This document shows positions 35,371 to 46,409 of a stretch of 64,000 bases of DNA, in pieces. The position numbers and the translations under genes are program-made. The notes beneath the pieces are model-generated. The model saw only the letters and a list, made by a program, of their open reading frames with translations, ran no database searches and had not been told where the DNA came from. How positions within the stretch are numbered: position 1 is the stretch's first letter; every line of letters begins with the position of its first letter. This DNA comes from Lentinus brumalis (lineage: Eukaryota > Basidiomycota > Agaricomycetes > Polyporales > Polyporaceae), in contig MARA01000040.1 of assembly GCA_001792895.1 (NCBI GenBank), positions 124,001-188,000 of the forward strand. The letters run 5' to 3'.

Positions 35371-36477
35371 GGAGTCCTCGAGCTTGAGCTTCGGCTTGAC
35401 CAGCTCGAGCGTGAGATCTGCCTCCTTGGTAGTGTGAAGATGGTAGAGATCGCAGGCCGGTACGAGTCAGGCATCTTCGAGAAGAGCCAGAAGACCTTGA
35501 TGTGGTTGGCGAGGGTGTTTGCGCTGTTTGCCGTCATCTCATCAATGAGCCCAATGAAGGTCTGCACCTGGTCGACGATCGACTTGGTCTCGTCGAATCG
35601 AGGATAGTTATGAGATGTTCGAACCGGGAGAAGGAGTACCCGTTGTCCGACTTCTCATAGGTGGCCTTCAGGGCGTCCCAGATCTCCTTAGAGGTCGACT
35701 TCCCTTCGAAACACTTGGACACCTCAGCACTAGTCTTGTACATGAGGATACCTTGTGCCCGATTATCCGTCTCGTCCAAGCTGCAACTGCCTCAGCATTG
35801 CTGCCATCGGCTGCTGGAGTAGGACGCTTTTCACCACCGCTGACAATACCCCAGGCGTCGATCATCATCAGATAACCCTTCATCTGACGAGCCCACTCCT
35901 TGTAGCCTTCCTGACCCCGGAGCTGGGGCAGGTTCTTCTCGAGACCGCCTTCCGACATTGCGAAAAGATATGCAAAGTCAGTAGGCTCAGGTTGGTTGTC
36001 GAGGAGAGGTGGAAGTGGTTGAAGTGGTGGTACGACTGGAGGTGCAACAGGAGGTGGAAGTGGTTGTGGTGCGACGGGAGGTGAAGGAAGTGGAGTTGGA
36101 GGAAGCGGAGTGTCTAGAGCTTCCTGAGGAGGTAGTAGAGGAGACGGCGGTAACGGAACAAGTAGAGACTGAGCAGGAGGGAGAAGTGGTGATGGAGGCT
36201 GATCGTCTTCTTCAGATGAATCGTCTTCTTCAGACGACTCGTCCGACTCAGACGAATGAACTGAGGGAGCAGGAGGAAGACCTTCGATTGGATCTGTGAA
36301 ACCGTCTTCCGGTTCGCAGTTATCTGGACGGGCAACCTCGTTAAACTTGTTGGGACAAGGTTGTTGATCACAATCGTAGTAGCAATGATCTTCTTCCCAC
36401 CAATAGACGTCTGTGTGGTCTGTAAGATCGTACTGGTGAAAGAGATGACTACAGTCGAATGTCCCTTCAGAAGCCAC
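35115..36477 (-). pseudogene. Copia gag region, frameshifted
   Basis: Starts at ATG 36475-36477 (MASEGTFDCSHL). An acidic, Ser-rich and Pro-rich N-terminal part follows (SSEEDDSSEEDD, then repeated LPPP-type phrases to about residue 160). The capsid-like part carries YKEWARQMKGYLMMIDAWG and, after a frameshift near 35770, WDALKATYEKSDNGY, typical of copia gag (UBN2/retrotran_gag type). Another shift near 35560 leads to FIGLIDEMTANS and WLFSKMPDSY. There are no internal nonsense substitutions in the correct frames as far as I followed them; only frame changes break it. Confidence 0.85.
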
Positions 36478-36974
36478 ACTGTCGATGCGAAAAGTTCAGA
36501 GAAGCGCGATGATTTGAGCCACGTGCGATGGCAACGGTAGATATGAACACCTGTTGAGGTGAACCTCAAACACCAGCAAGTCGGGTATGCCGATGCCAAG
36601 GGTAGAAGTTGCCAACTGTGCCCAGAAGAAGACTAGTACGTATCGTATGAAAATGGTATCGTAAGGAGGGTCCAGACGGTTGTCCTCCGGTCCTAAGGTG
36701 CTAACCACCCCGGATACAACAGCTGGCGGATGCAAGTGCACGGCCCGGCTGAGGGATGCCTAAAGAATCCTGTACGCCTCGAGAGCGCCAAAGGATTTAC
36801 ACGAGTAGTACGACTAGCTATAAAGCACTCAGGGCTGCGTCACGAGCGCAGAAATGTCCCCCTGGTAGCAGTGTCGGCGGGCACAGTCAAGAGATAGGGA
36901 GTTAATGGAGGAATGCACGGGCAAGAGTCGTCGAAGGAATGGTGCGCGCAGAGTGACGACTAGCAACGGTCAGA

Positions 36975-36991
36975 GCGCAGGGCTCATAACC
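36975..36991 (-). promoter_or_regulatory. Primer-binding site matching initiator tRNA-Met half
   Basis: Directly inside the 5' LTR the plus strand reads GCGCAGGGCTCATAACC, which has the form of the anticodon arm and loop of fungal initiator tRNA-Met with its CAT anticodon. Copia-type elements are known to prime reverse transcription with a tRNA-iMet fragment cleaved in the anticodon loop rather than with the intact 3' end. The match to the tRNA is from memory. Confidence 0.8.
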
Positions 36992-37424
36992 TGATGAAGT
37001 CTGAACCTGTGAAGGCTATGTCGCAACGACTAGCAGACGAGTGGACAACAAGTCCTCAGTCAGTTAGAGCAAAAGACTGAGGAGACGAAGCCCAAATGTC
37101 CCTCCTTATATACTGTGCAGGAGTAGCATGAGTAAGCAACAGAAAGGAGAGCATGTGACGAGTCTGAGTCAGAGCGAGTAGAGATGACTCAGACGACGAC
37201 AAATTGGAATGGTCACAAGGCAGTCCAGAGATATCTAGAAGAGTCCGGAGCGTTGCAGAACGCACTGGAATGTACTGGACAAAAGAGAAGCCAGGTAACC
37301 ACATGGTTTCGTAGTGTATGCCTAAAAAGGAAAAGAAGAAGCATAGCCTTAGATCTATCGTAAGAGGCTGTGCCCGTAGCGCCTAATGCGCGACTAATGT
37401 CCATAGTACATAGTAAGTTCAACA
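36992..37424 (-). repeat. 5' LTR of the copia element
   Basis: 433 bp, reading TGTTGAACTT...GACTTCATCA on the element's strand. It contains TATATAAGG (plus-strand positions 37104-37112), a good TATA box for the element's own transcript. Confidence 0.95.
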
Positions 37425-38420
37425 CCCTGGAGGAGATGAGCGCATTAGAAGCGTCGGGCGCGTTCGCAAAGCCGAAGCGAGCGCGGCGGTCGGACTTCTG
37501 TGTCGTAAGAGGGCAGCACCGGAATCCCGACACCCGATCAAAGCGGGTGAAGCAGAAGACGATCAAGTGCCCTGCAACCGTTCCAGACGGTGCAGACGAC
37601 TAGTCCAGTGTACCATATATTATACCACCATTTTGTCTCTCTCCTGGACTGTTTACTGTGAGTAGCCAGGGGAAGCAGCAAGCAGCAGGCCTGCGGGCCT
37701 TGTGATAACCATCATGTCTGTAAGCGAGTGCTATGAGCCAAGCCAGAATAGTCTGGCAGACCGCCCGAGACCGCTTCGCTTGCGCAGCGAGGTTAGCCTT
37801 CCAACAGGCTCTAATTGTTCTAGAACGGTTGCTTGCAGATCATTCAAGCATTCAGACAGGAATACGAAGCAACAGACCATGAGTCCATTTCGTATCTACG
37901 ACATGACGTACTCTGCGGCCCCGATGTTCCGTGACCGCCCTCCCGAGATTGAACCTTCGCGGCCCATGCCAGCAGCGCCGTTGGGGTTCCTCCGCCCAGC
38001 CTCCGCCTACGGTGGACGCACCCGCACCCCAACCTCTAGTCTCGACCATCTTGTCCTCCACACCGTTCTCCTCCTCCCGCACGCCGTCTTCCTGCCATCA
38101 TCTGATCCTCCACGCCGTTCTCATCCTCTTGCGCGCCGTCATTGCTGCTTCCCCCGACATCGTCACCACCGCGGCCCGCTCTTGTCCAGTCTTGCGGTGG
38201 GAAGCAGTCCAGCATGAGACACGCGTCCTGATCGACAGTGACCTCCGCCGGGACGTTCAGCTACGCTCATACTATGATAGGGCGAGCGGAACGAAGCTAT
38301 CTGTCCTCGTCAGCACTCGACTTCGACAACACTCACCCGGGAGCTTTCTTTGACGTGTCTATCCCTCGGAACCCATACGCTCGTGAGGTGAGTACAAGCT
38401 TCAACTGACTGCAACTCACC

Positions 38421-39640
38421 ATGTATCGCTCACCGGTGCTTTCTCAGAAACTCACAATCCTCGGATCACCGCATCTCGAAGACCTGCCATCGCTCCTGGA
38501 CCGTCGAAGGGCGAGTCCGTCAGCACTCGATCGCGCCGCCGGCACCCTCCGTCCATGGTACGTACCATTTCCTCCAAATTCCTCACTCCGCAGTGCTGAC
38601 GCCGCCATCGTGCAGACGGCGGTCTGACAAGAAGAGAGTCCGGGAGGACATGTCGCTCGGGGCGCAGACTCGGAGCCGACACCCGCACACCTACGGGCAG
38701 TATTGAGCGCGACACGCGTCCCGAAGGAGTTCGAGGCCCACCGTTGCAAGGTTCGGACAGCGCGCCCGCATGCACGATGCACGTACTTTGTCAGCACTCA
38801 ACCGGGATGTCTGGGGACCTGTGGTCTGGTACGTACCATGTTTTCCAGCGCGCGCACGAGATGCTGACGTGACGTTCCTTGCAGCCTGGATTTGGGATGG
38901 CGGTCGACAAGACAAGATGGAGGGAGGAGGGAGGGAGAGACTTGAAGGTACGTGACGATACACGCTCCTCATCCACGGTCTTATACTGAACGTCAATATG
39001 TTCAGAAGGAGTGCGAGCCCCGTCGAGAACCGTCCTAGTGCAGTGTCGTGCACGCACTTCGCCGGTGCTTGACTGTCTACCTCTGGCGTCATGGGCGTGT
39101 CCGCAGACACGCGGTCTAGGTATGTACCTTGTCACTGAGGTGGGGTATTCGACGCTGACGTCGTGTTTCTCCCCAGGATCGTATTCGCGGTGGTGGACAG
39201 CCGGGCAACTAGGAGAGAGAACGAGAGGTGCGGGGATGTCGAGGGTACGCACCTTACGTGTTCTCCGTGGGCTGGATGCTTACCTGGTATGTGAAACCTA
39301 CCTCCTGCAGGCTGCGTGCTTCGACTGCACACGCGCGAAGGAGTGCGGCGGATGCACGGGCATGGGCTCGACGATCATGCCCCCTGCTGAGCACGAACTT
39401 CCGGTGAGCGTCGAGCCCACGTAGTCAGAACGTGTCACTCACGTTTTCCTGTTCAAAGTAGCCATGTGCCGCGATAGAAACGTTACAAGTGCCGCTGCTT
39501 GGCAGAGGGTATGTCGCATCAGCTTGACGTTGTCCGTGGTCTCCTTTGCTTACCTGATACATCAGGCGTACCAGTACGCACACAAGTCGTAGTCTCGTAG
39601 AGGATCGGTCTGAAAGACTGGCACCTGAGCGGTGGAGCTG
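38421..39640 (+). pseudogene. Multi-intron plus-strand gene remnant, unit D
   Basis: Diverged homologue of the remnant at 2260-3499. It keeps donors and acceptors and the Cys-rich exon (AACFDCTRAKECGGCTGMGS), but shows indels in the exons before it, including loss of part of the CGTCCGCTCTTGCAAGCAGC stretch found in A near 2859. Function unknown. Confidence 0.35.
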
Positions 39641-40369
39641 GATGAGTTGTCAGCAAAGCTCTCTTCCCTCCGACGAGGCCAGTCTCCTGCCGTGCATGCC
39701 GCTATCTACTACGAGCGGGGACGCAATGCCGACGGGAATATCGTACACATGTATCCAATTTGAGACCGTATGGGTAGGAAAGACTTACTTGCTCGTCTCC
39801 CTACCGGTGGGCTCAGGTGTTACGATGAACTTGTAGGTGCCCGGTCCTCCTCTCCGTCTCCATCTCTTCCGGCGCGTTCTCACATTCTTTCGTAGTTTCC
39901 AGGTCGTTGGAAGGAGTCTGCATGGGCGGACAGGACAGGAGCGCAGAGGTCAATGGTGGTGGCAGGAGGCGAGACGCGGCGTGCACGAGATCGCGTCAAG
40001 TTACCGGATAGGCGCCCGTTGCTTTCCGAGTGCAGAGAGCGAATTTGGAGCGGGTTGCGAACAGCTTTCGAGCGGTTGCGGAGGGCAGCGTGGACGGAAA
40101 CCGGTCTATTTGCGTAGTCTACATGTACTCTAGCCTACGATGTACTCGTACTCGCAGCCCAAATACACGCCGTCACCTGCCCACCGCGCGCGCGAGCCCG
40201 CCCCGAGGGCCCACCATCTCGGTGGAGAGTCCTACTGTTCTATATGCCCCTCAAACCGCCCTTTCTGACGTTTTTATGTGCAGACTCTGCGTCGCTCGAG
40301 ATGCAGTGGCAGTGCACACGAGGCTACCAGGCGCAAAAATATATTGCCGTCTATGTACATACACGCAGC

Positions 40370-42217
40370 CCGGCGGCGGGAAGTCCTTGTGCGGCGAGTG
40401 CTCGTCTTGAACATTCGACGTCAACCACTGAGCAGATCACGGGTGCATGCGTCAGCCGCCTCTCACCATACGTGAAGATGCCGTCGATGAAGGCCCTCAC
40501 TGGGTGCAGGCTCCAGTACTGCTGCCGCCGTCGCAGGAGCGTGTGGTGCGCCTCGGGGTCGATCGTCTTCGGGAGCTCGATCCCCGCGTACTCCTGCTTC
40601 AGGTCCATCGCCGTCTGGATGAACAGCAGGCTGCTCGACTTGCCGTGGTAGCGCATCGAGCTCGGGTTCATCGACATCTTCCGCAGGCTCTGCACGATGT
40701 TCCGCTGCGCCACGATCTCGTCGTCGCTCGGGTCCAGGTCGTCCGAGTCCACCTGCGACGCCGGTGTCGGCGCGGGCGGCGACGTTATGTGAGACGGCTG
40801 CGCAGGCCCCGCGGGGATCCCAAACGCGGACTTGCTCGTCGCGCTCGACGGCTCGCCGTTGCGGTCCGACAGCCATCCGTCCCTGTCGAACGAGCCGCCT
40901 AACTCCTTGGTGAAGTCGGCGTTTGGGCAGAGCTGGAGAGAGTGTTAGACTGCGCGCACAATTGAGGAACACGACAAGCCCATGAACGACCCGATCGAAC
41001 CGCTAGCAGCCAAGTTAGACAGTCAGAACCCATCTGCATCCGGCCGCAGCAATCAGACGATCCTCGCAGCGACCTGCTCTGGCTCTCGCTCTCCGATGCC
41101 TCTTTGTGCCTCCGTCACGACCGCGATCGCACTTGTGCATGGTTCCAGACCAACCCCGAAACCTGCCCGCCCTACCTGGAGGAGCTCAGCCTGACGAACT
41201 GTAACGTCGGGGGCTCAGTCCCATATCGCACAGCGGTGATAGCGAAAACGAGCCCACGCTTCAGCGATGAACGAACCGCTCCTGTCGCGCCTCACGAAGC
41301 TGTTTCCCCGCGTGCACCCACTGGGCAGCTCTGGAGTCGCTCAGTTCGGCTGATGATACCCCGGGGAAGAGGAAGACGTGACGGCGGCGCGGAAGCGGCT
41401 GAGGCAGCTCCGGCGGCGGCGTAACCGGCTGAAGGAGCTCGACGAGTCCCAGGAGCGTGCGGAGCGGCTCCGCGAGAACAGGGACGTGCCGGGGTGGAAG
41501 CGTCGACATTCATTCTTTCAAGCAGACCCTTCCGCGAGGGCTACTCGGTGAATAACGATGCGCAGCTCCGTACGACGCCGGTTCAAGACGTACGGTCTCG
41601 ACCGCAGAGCGACGATGACTCAGGGAACGAGATTGACGTTACCCCGGGATCGGGGATAGCGGTGCGGGTATGTCTTGCAGCGCCGAGAAAGTCGGAGGAG
41701 GAGACACGCACCTTATTCAGCAGTTTCTCCATCTTCTCCAGGCGGGTCTCGAGACTCTCGACGTAACTGGGAAATGCGGGAGCTTACTCAGCAGATGACG
41801 CGCGGGAGGGCGGTGTACTCACCCCTTTGGAGGGCCGCGCTTCTGGGGGGAGCTGAGCACGGTGCACGGGGAATCGCACGACGGACGACGCACCTTGGCA
41901 GCCTCGACATAGGTGCACTCGAGCCTGTAGGAGACGCAGTTCGAGCAGCGGTTGTTGGGCATCTGGGCACCATCGCCTGGGAACGGAGGGGCGTGAGCGG
42001 GGATCCTGACCGACATTGGCGCACTGCACCGACGAGACACGGGCACTCACATCGTACTGCGGGCGGTGGGGGATCGTCAGAGCATTTGCAAACGGTCGCG
42101 GGGAGAGTGGGACGACGTACTCTTCTTGCGCCTGCACATATCGCACGCGCGCTGGATCCTGCGCTTCTTCGCGTTCTGCACCGAGCCATCGTCGTAGTCC
42201 TCTTCGGGGGACGACAT
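40370..42217 (-). pseudogene. Zn2Cys6 transcription factor, more severely truncated, unit D
   Basis: Start ATG at 42215-42217. Exons 1-6 are present with the same splice pattern. Exon 7 is cut early: after the segment encoding DEHSPHKDFPP the sequence jumps at about 40370 to DNA that lies beyond the gene in the other units, so the LYFTNMNDFL... block is lost. Intron 5 is 779 nt (40933-41711) and contains sequence absent from A-C. This is the most eroded of the four copies. Confidence 0.8.
40990..41640. other. Foreign-looking sequence in the fifth intron, unit D
   Basis: Inserted between parts of the intron that match unit A. On the plus strand about 41355-41500 reads as a coding-like basic, coiled-coil stretch (VTAARKRLRQLRRRRNRLKE, then LDESQERAERLREN). 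Around 41040-41240 there is another short open stretch. Neither has a start, splice sites or a recognisable family, so I take them as fragments of one or more genes captured in the intron. Confidence 0.35.
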
Positions 42218-42545
42218 CCGTGGAGAGCTGTCCTGTCCGCGTGCGTATTCAAGGTTGAGGTGAGGGCGGGAAGCAAGGGGGGATAATAAGGAGAGAACAG
42301 AGCGAAGTCGAATGGCTCGAAAAGGACATTACACACGCGACGCGTTACCCGGCAAACCGCGCGGCATGGGTGTCCGCGATTGGCGGACATCGTCCCACCT
42401 CGCGCCGCCCCCCGAGGAGGTCTGAGGAGGTCCTAGTCATCTCCGTCCACGAACCAGCTCGGACCCGGCCACGTCCTCCTAACCTCCTCGCCAAGAACAG
42501 ATGACGACTCGACTCGGCGCAGCATGGGACGCGCAGCGAGGACGA

Positions 42546-43396
42546 GCCCTGCAGCTGCGCCTGTCATGCTTCGACGTCGATGCTGACGCGGGCTACGTGG
42601 CCTTGCGGTATACTTGACTGTCGGCCACGTCGAGCGTGCGCGTGAGTACTCGATGCGACAGGCTCGATCCATGACTATGAGTCTAGGTGGCTTGTGTATA
42701 GTCACCTTGCTGGTGCGCTCGGTATCTTGGATGCTCCTAGACACTCATGAGGCGTTAGATGTCCTCCACGTTCTGTGTCAGCACTCACAGGAGACTCCGA
42801 CATTCATGCATCGCGACCCGCACGAACGCGTCTGAGTCATAGATGGACCCGAGTCACAGATGGACACCGACGGTTAGCGTAGATCAAGTACTTACGAGGT
42901 GCGTCGCGACCCGGACTCGCACAGGCTCTTAGAGGCTCTTTCACGTTGCAGACGGACGGTCATCATGTCTGCTCATGTTCGCGAACCCTGCAGCAGGATT
43001 TATCTAGCACGAGACCGTCGCATCTAGTACCAGGTCCGTCGGCCGTACATATTCAGGTTGGCCCGAACCTACATCAGTGTATGTATTGTATCCCCCTGTA
43101 CTCCCGCGAACAGTGTCGGATAAGTATAGTATCCAGTCGACGTCGGGCACCCGTCCGAGACTCCGAGTAGGGTCAAGTATCCCGGCCGTAACCCATCGCT
43201 CTTCAGGCGATGCGCCGTGAATTTGAATTGGAACTGACAAGCAAGAGATACATCCTGTATAATAACGCACAAGAGCAGAACTCCATGCCGCGTATACACA
43301 TCACATCCATAACCCTCGGGCTTCTTGGTCATAGTCACAGTATATATAGTACAGGGCGGACAAGTCCTAGTCAACACTCACCACCGCGCTCGAAGG
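42546..43396. other. Single-copy spacer right of the array
   Basis: No gene supported. The stretch marks the change from array to single-copy DNA. A TATATATAG-like run lies at 43340-43349. Confidence 0.5.
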
Positions 43397-45407
43397 TCAG
43401 CCCAACCTGCGAACCATCTCGTCATCATGTTGAGCCCGAATGAGTGCGTGATCTGCCACTCCCGCTGGCCAGCGAACGTCCTTCGAAAGATGAAGCGGGT
43501 AGCGCACCGTGCCCTCCTCTCCTGCCCAGTCAAAGTCCACGATCCTCACTCTCTTCCCCACGTCGTCGTCGTCGTCTGCACCAGTCGGCTTCGCGATAAC
43601 GACGTTCCCCAGCCGAATGTCGCCATGCACCATCTTATTGTCATGCAACAACTTCACCGCACGCTTGACAGCATCGCGCACGCCAGCAGGAAGAGTGTGG
43701 TTCTCGTCGGCGTAAAGCATCGCATGGGCCGTCATGCCCTCGATATGCTCCATCACGACCATCTGGCGGGAACCGCAGCCTTTCGCCTCTGGACCCTCGA
43801 GCCATATGTCGCCATGGTACAGCAGCTTGGGAGCCAGGCCTTCCTTTGCGAGGAGCTCGTGAGCGGCGACTCCGTAGTGCTCAACGAACTTGACGACGAG
43901 CTGCCGCGGCGGAGCACCCTCGCATTCGACGGCTCTGTAGATGACGCAAGCTTCAGCGACGTCCTTGAGGTAGTGGGTATACCTGAATTTGACAATCCGA
44001 TCGCCATCGCGGTAGGCCGTTGCCAGAGGAAAGTAACGCGTCGCTTTGTCCGTGGGTTCCTCCATCTGAGCATAGAAAGACCGCAGCCGACTGAGCGCAT
44101 TTCCAAGCGCATAGAAGACGCGCGCGATCCGGTGTGCATTCGCGTCGTCATTCAGCCGGCTGTTGGCAAGCCAGATGTAATCCGTGAGACGGTGCACGAT
44201 CACACGGGACGTGAGGATGGCGCCGCAAATGGCGATGTAGGACCCCGCAACAGCGATGACGAAGGAAGGGCAAAAGCACGCATCGAAGAGGGCCTAGTGT
44301 TTCGTCAAAAAGGTCCAGGGAGAGGGACAGACACTGACCTCTTGGGCTGCATCCATCCAAAAATGGATATAGGCGAAAGAGCCCTGGACTGAGCCATCGC
44401 CGCTAGAGCCAAGCTCGGCCTTCTCCTCCACTATGGCCAGTCCTGCAAGACCCAACGGCGGACGCTCTCGGCTGTAGGTGTACACGTGATCAGCCAACGT
44501 CGTATTGCTAAAGGTAGCGGAGAGGAGGTCACTGAGCAGAGACCGTGTGCTCGCCTGACGGCGGACTTCGTCTGTCTCGATCTGGGAAACAGAGTTCATG
44601 AATCCGGCGACTTGTCGAACGAACTCCTCGGGGGCTGTAATTGCTCATCGCTGCACTCGGCCTTGAACTGCGCAAACGCGTAGTGGAAGTCTTCGACGGG
44701 AGGAGCAATCGTAGTGGGCTTATCGCCATATCGACCGTCGAGGATAGGGAAGTCTCCGCACTGATACTCATAGTACGGCTTCGGATGGCAATTTCTGGAT
44801 GGAGTGCCACTGGGTCCCGCCTGCCGCACTTTCTCTAAGCCTGGGGTGAATGTCAGGCGTGGGTTGGGGTGTGCTATAGAACAAACGCAAAGATGGGATC
44901 CACGTACCTTCCCTAAGCTTTGTAAGAACATCCTTCGCCTCGTCAGAATGCTCAGGCAGCTCAGCCGCATCCATTGCCACGCGCTCCGGGGTGGGGACCT
45001 CTACCACGAGTGTCGTAATCGTGTCTGCACGAACGCCCGTGTCTGCCCGACCGCCAGGGTGAAAGTAGTCTAAGACGATAACTTCATCGTCGATCTCCAC
45101 GCAGAACTTGCTAAGGTCGTATTGGTGTTGTTTCAACAACAAAAGCAAGCGATTGCGCTCGCTCTTCGGTAGGAAGTCGCGTGGCTAACAGTAGCGGCTC
45201 TCAGTGACCTCCCCAGGGCCATGACCACCAGCGCAAGCTCACCTTCCAGAGCACAATACCTCCCGCCCGCTGCCTCATTCTACGTCCGAGCTCTTCGAGG
45301 ACTTCGAGAACAGGAGCGTTTGAGGGTACTGTGATGTGCCGCGCGCGTGGATCGAGTTCACCATGCACTACTGCAAAGTAGCGCAGCGTTGTCGTATTCT
45401 CGGCCAT
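43397..45407 (-). CDS. Crinkler-like N-terminal module joined to a kinase-like domain
   Basis: Exons 45243-45407, 44908-45184, 44339-44840 and 43397-44293, about 613 codons. The N terminus (MAENTTTLRYFAVVHGELDP, then ITVPSNAPVLEVLEEL and IVLWK at residues 51-55) resembles the ubiquitin-like Crinkler (CRN) header, which in Agaricomycetes ends in a similar LWK phrase. A hydrophobic stretch (FVIAVAGSYIAICGAI) precedes the C-terminal kinase-like part, which has VVKFVEHYG, VVMEHIEGMTAHAM, the catalytic-loop form VHGDIRLGNVV (HGD for HRD) and IVDFDWAGEEG (DFD for DFG). No glycine-rich loop is evident. One frame change must be assumed in exon 3: a run of five G on the plus strand (44630-44634) is one base short of keeping LQPP-EEFVRQVAGF in frame. 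That is a sequencing error or an early lesion. The family assignment is by recollection. Confidence 0.7.
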
Positions 45408-46409
45408 GCTATGGCCAGACAGATGTGTGTGATGACAGAAGGACAGCGACGTGGAAGTAAGTTCGAGGTGAGCTCGATGGTGGTAGTCACTGAGCAAAGT
45501 CAACAATGAACCAACAACGATGCAGCGCTTAGTCTAACTGTAGTACTGCAGGCGGGCCGGCCCGGCCCCATCCTCCAGCGGAGTCCAGCGGCCACTGCCA
45601 GTGTATATATGCGCTTGCCACTGCCCAAAGATCCAAAGTCGTCAATATTCATCTTCATGTCTCCACCGTCGCTCGAACCTATCCGAGGGGCCTCAAGAAC
45701 CACAGACAAAGCGTCATGTAATACGAAGGCAATTACGATAGGTACGTAGTACAAAAACGGAAAGCACGAAGCACGAAGCCTGCATTACCGTAGCCGTAAC
45801 CCCAGACCCAGACTGCATGCGATGGATGGACCAGACGGACGCGACGACATATGACCATGACCATAACCATGACTATGTGTGTGGACCCACGGGACGATGG
45901 GACTATGGGCTAATGGGGTGGGTAATGATGCGGACATGGTGGATGGAGGGATACGATGTACCGAGACTGAGACAATGATGGGATGGTGGACGTGACTATG
46001 GACATGGACGACGATGGACGATGGACGATGATGATGATGATGATGAGCAGCACCAGAACCGGGACCGGATGAGCATGGGACATGCATGAAGTGCCGAAAT
46101 ATGAGAGGGAGTATGGGGAGTGAGCCGTATCAATCAGAATGAGAGTGAGAGTAAGAGTAAGAGTAAGAGTAAGCGCGAGATGAGACGTCCGCGGGCGGAC
46201 CGAGCACAGCACGAGCACGAGCATGAGCATGATAGTACACGAGACGAGACGAGACCCGAGCCTCGAGTCTCGAGTCTCCATCTCTGACCAGAAGCGAGAA
46301 ACCAGGAAACCACAACCAACCAACCAACCGAACTAACATACACCAGAAACAGCAGCGCGGCAGACCCGACACACCGAACCCGCCGCGCCATGCACGCAAC
46401 ACACGCACT
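45408..46409. other. Intergenic spacer with simple repeats
   Basis: Lies between the kinase-like gene's start and the end of the next minus-strand gene. It has low-complexity stretches: GATGGACGATG and (GAT)n around 46010-46047, and GAGTAA-type repeats at about 46140-46172. A TATATA on the plus strand sits at 45603-45608. No gene supported. Confidence 0.5.

Larger units (their letters stand above)
31223..37429 (-). mobile_element. Ty1/copia LTR retrotransposon with 5-bp target duplication
   Basis: Element 31228-37424 (6197 bp) transcribed on the minus strand, flanked by CCCTG on both sides. LTRs of 433 bp start TG and end CA and differ at two positions (T/C in GCGTTGTAG and A/G in TGCCCATAG), so the insertion is young. 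Protein domains in order: gag-like, zinc knuckle, protease, pre-integrase, integrase, reverse transcriptase, RNase H. Integrase before reverse transcriptase defines the copia superfamily. The coding region is open but divided among frames by several single-base shifts, so as written it is not functional. Its insertion split the 117-aa ORF of unit D. Confidence 0.97.
31048..37603 (+). pseudogene. 117-aa ORF homologue, unit D, split by copia insertion
   Basis: The first 60 codons (31048-31227) end at ...RKATL, where the copia element enters. The remaining codons resume after the element (37430-37603) with EEMSALEASGAFAKPK and end at the same TAG. The five bases CCCTG occur on both sides of the element (31223-31227 and 37425-37429), and removing the element plus one copy restores the sequence seen in units A and C. 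This defines the target site and shows the ORF was intact when the element landed. Confidence 0.85.
29939..42545. repeat. Array unit D (incomplete; interrupted by a copia element)
   Basis: Fourth copy. It begins with the same ACAGCGTGG-type start and is cut at 31227 by a copia element that ends at 37424; homology resumes at 37425. It lacks the MITE, has only one copy of the 37-bp motif that is duplicated in A-C, and has lost about 280 bp of exon 7 of the regulator gene. Homology fades near 42,545, shortly after the 5' end of that gene, so D lacks the 6.6-9.6 kb part of the unit including the eight-exon pseudogene. The right edge is approximate. Confidence 0.8.

Noticed and set aside
1..42545. 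Array as a biosynthetic or defence gene cluster
   Set aside because: The repeated pieces are truncated or stop-containing and unrelated; there is no core enzyme or transporter.
43325..44392. 355-codon plus-strand frame
   Set aside because: Antisense to the kinase-like exon; no domain, while the minus strand carries HGD and DFD motifs.
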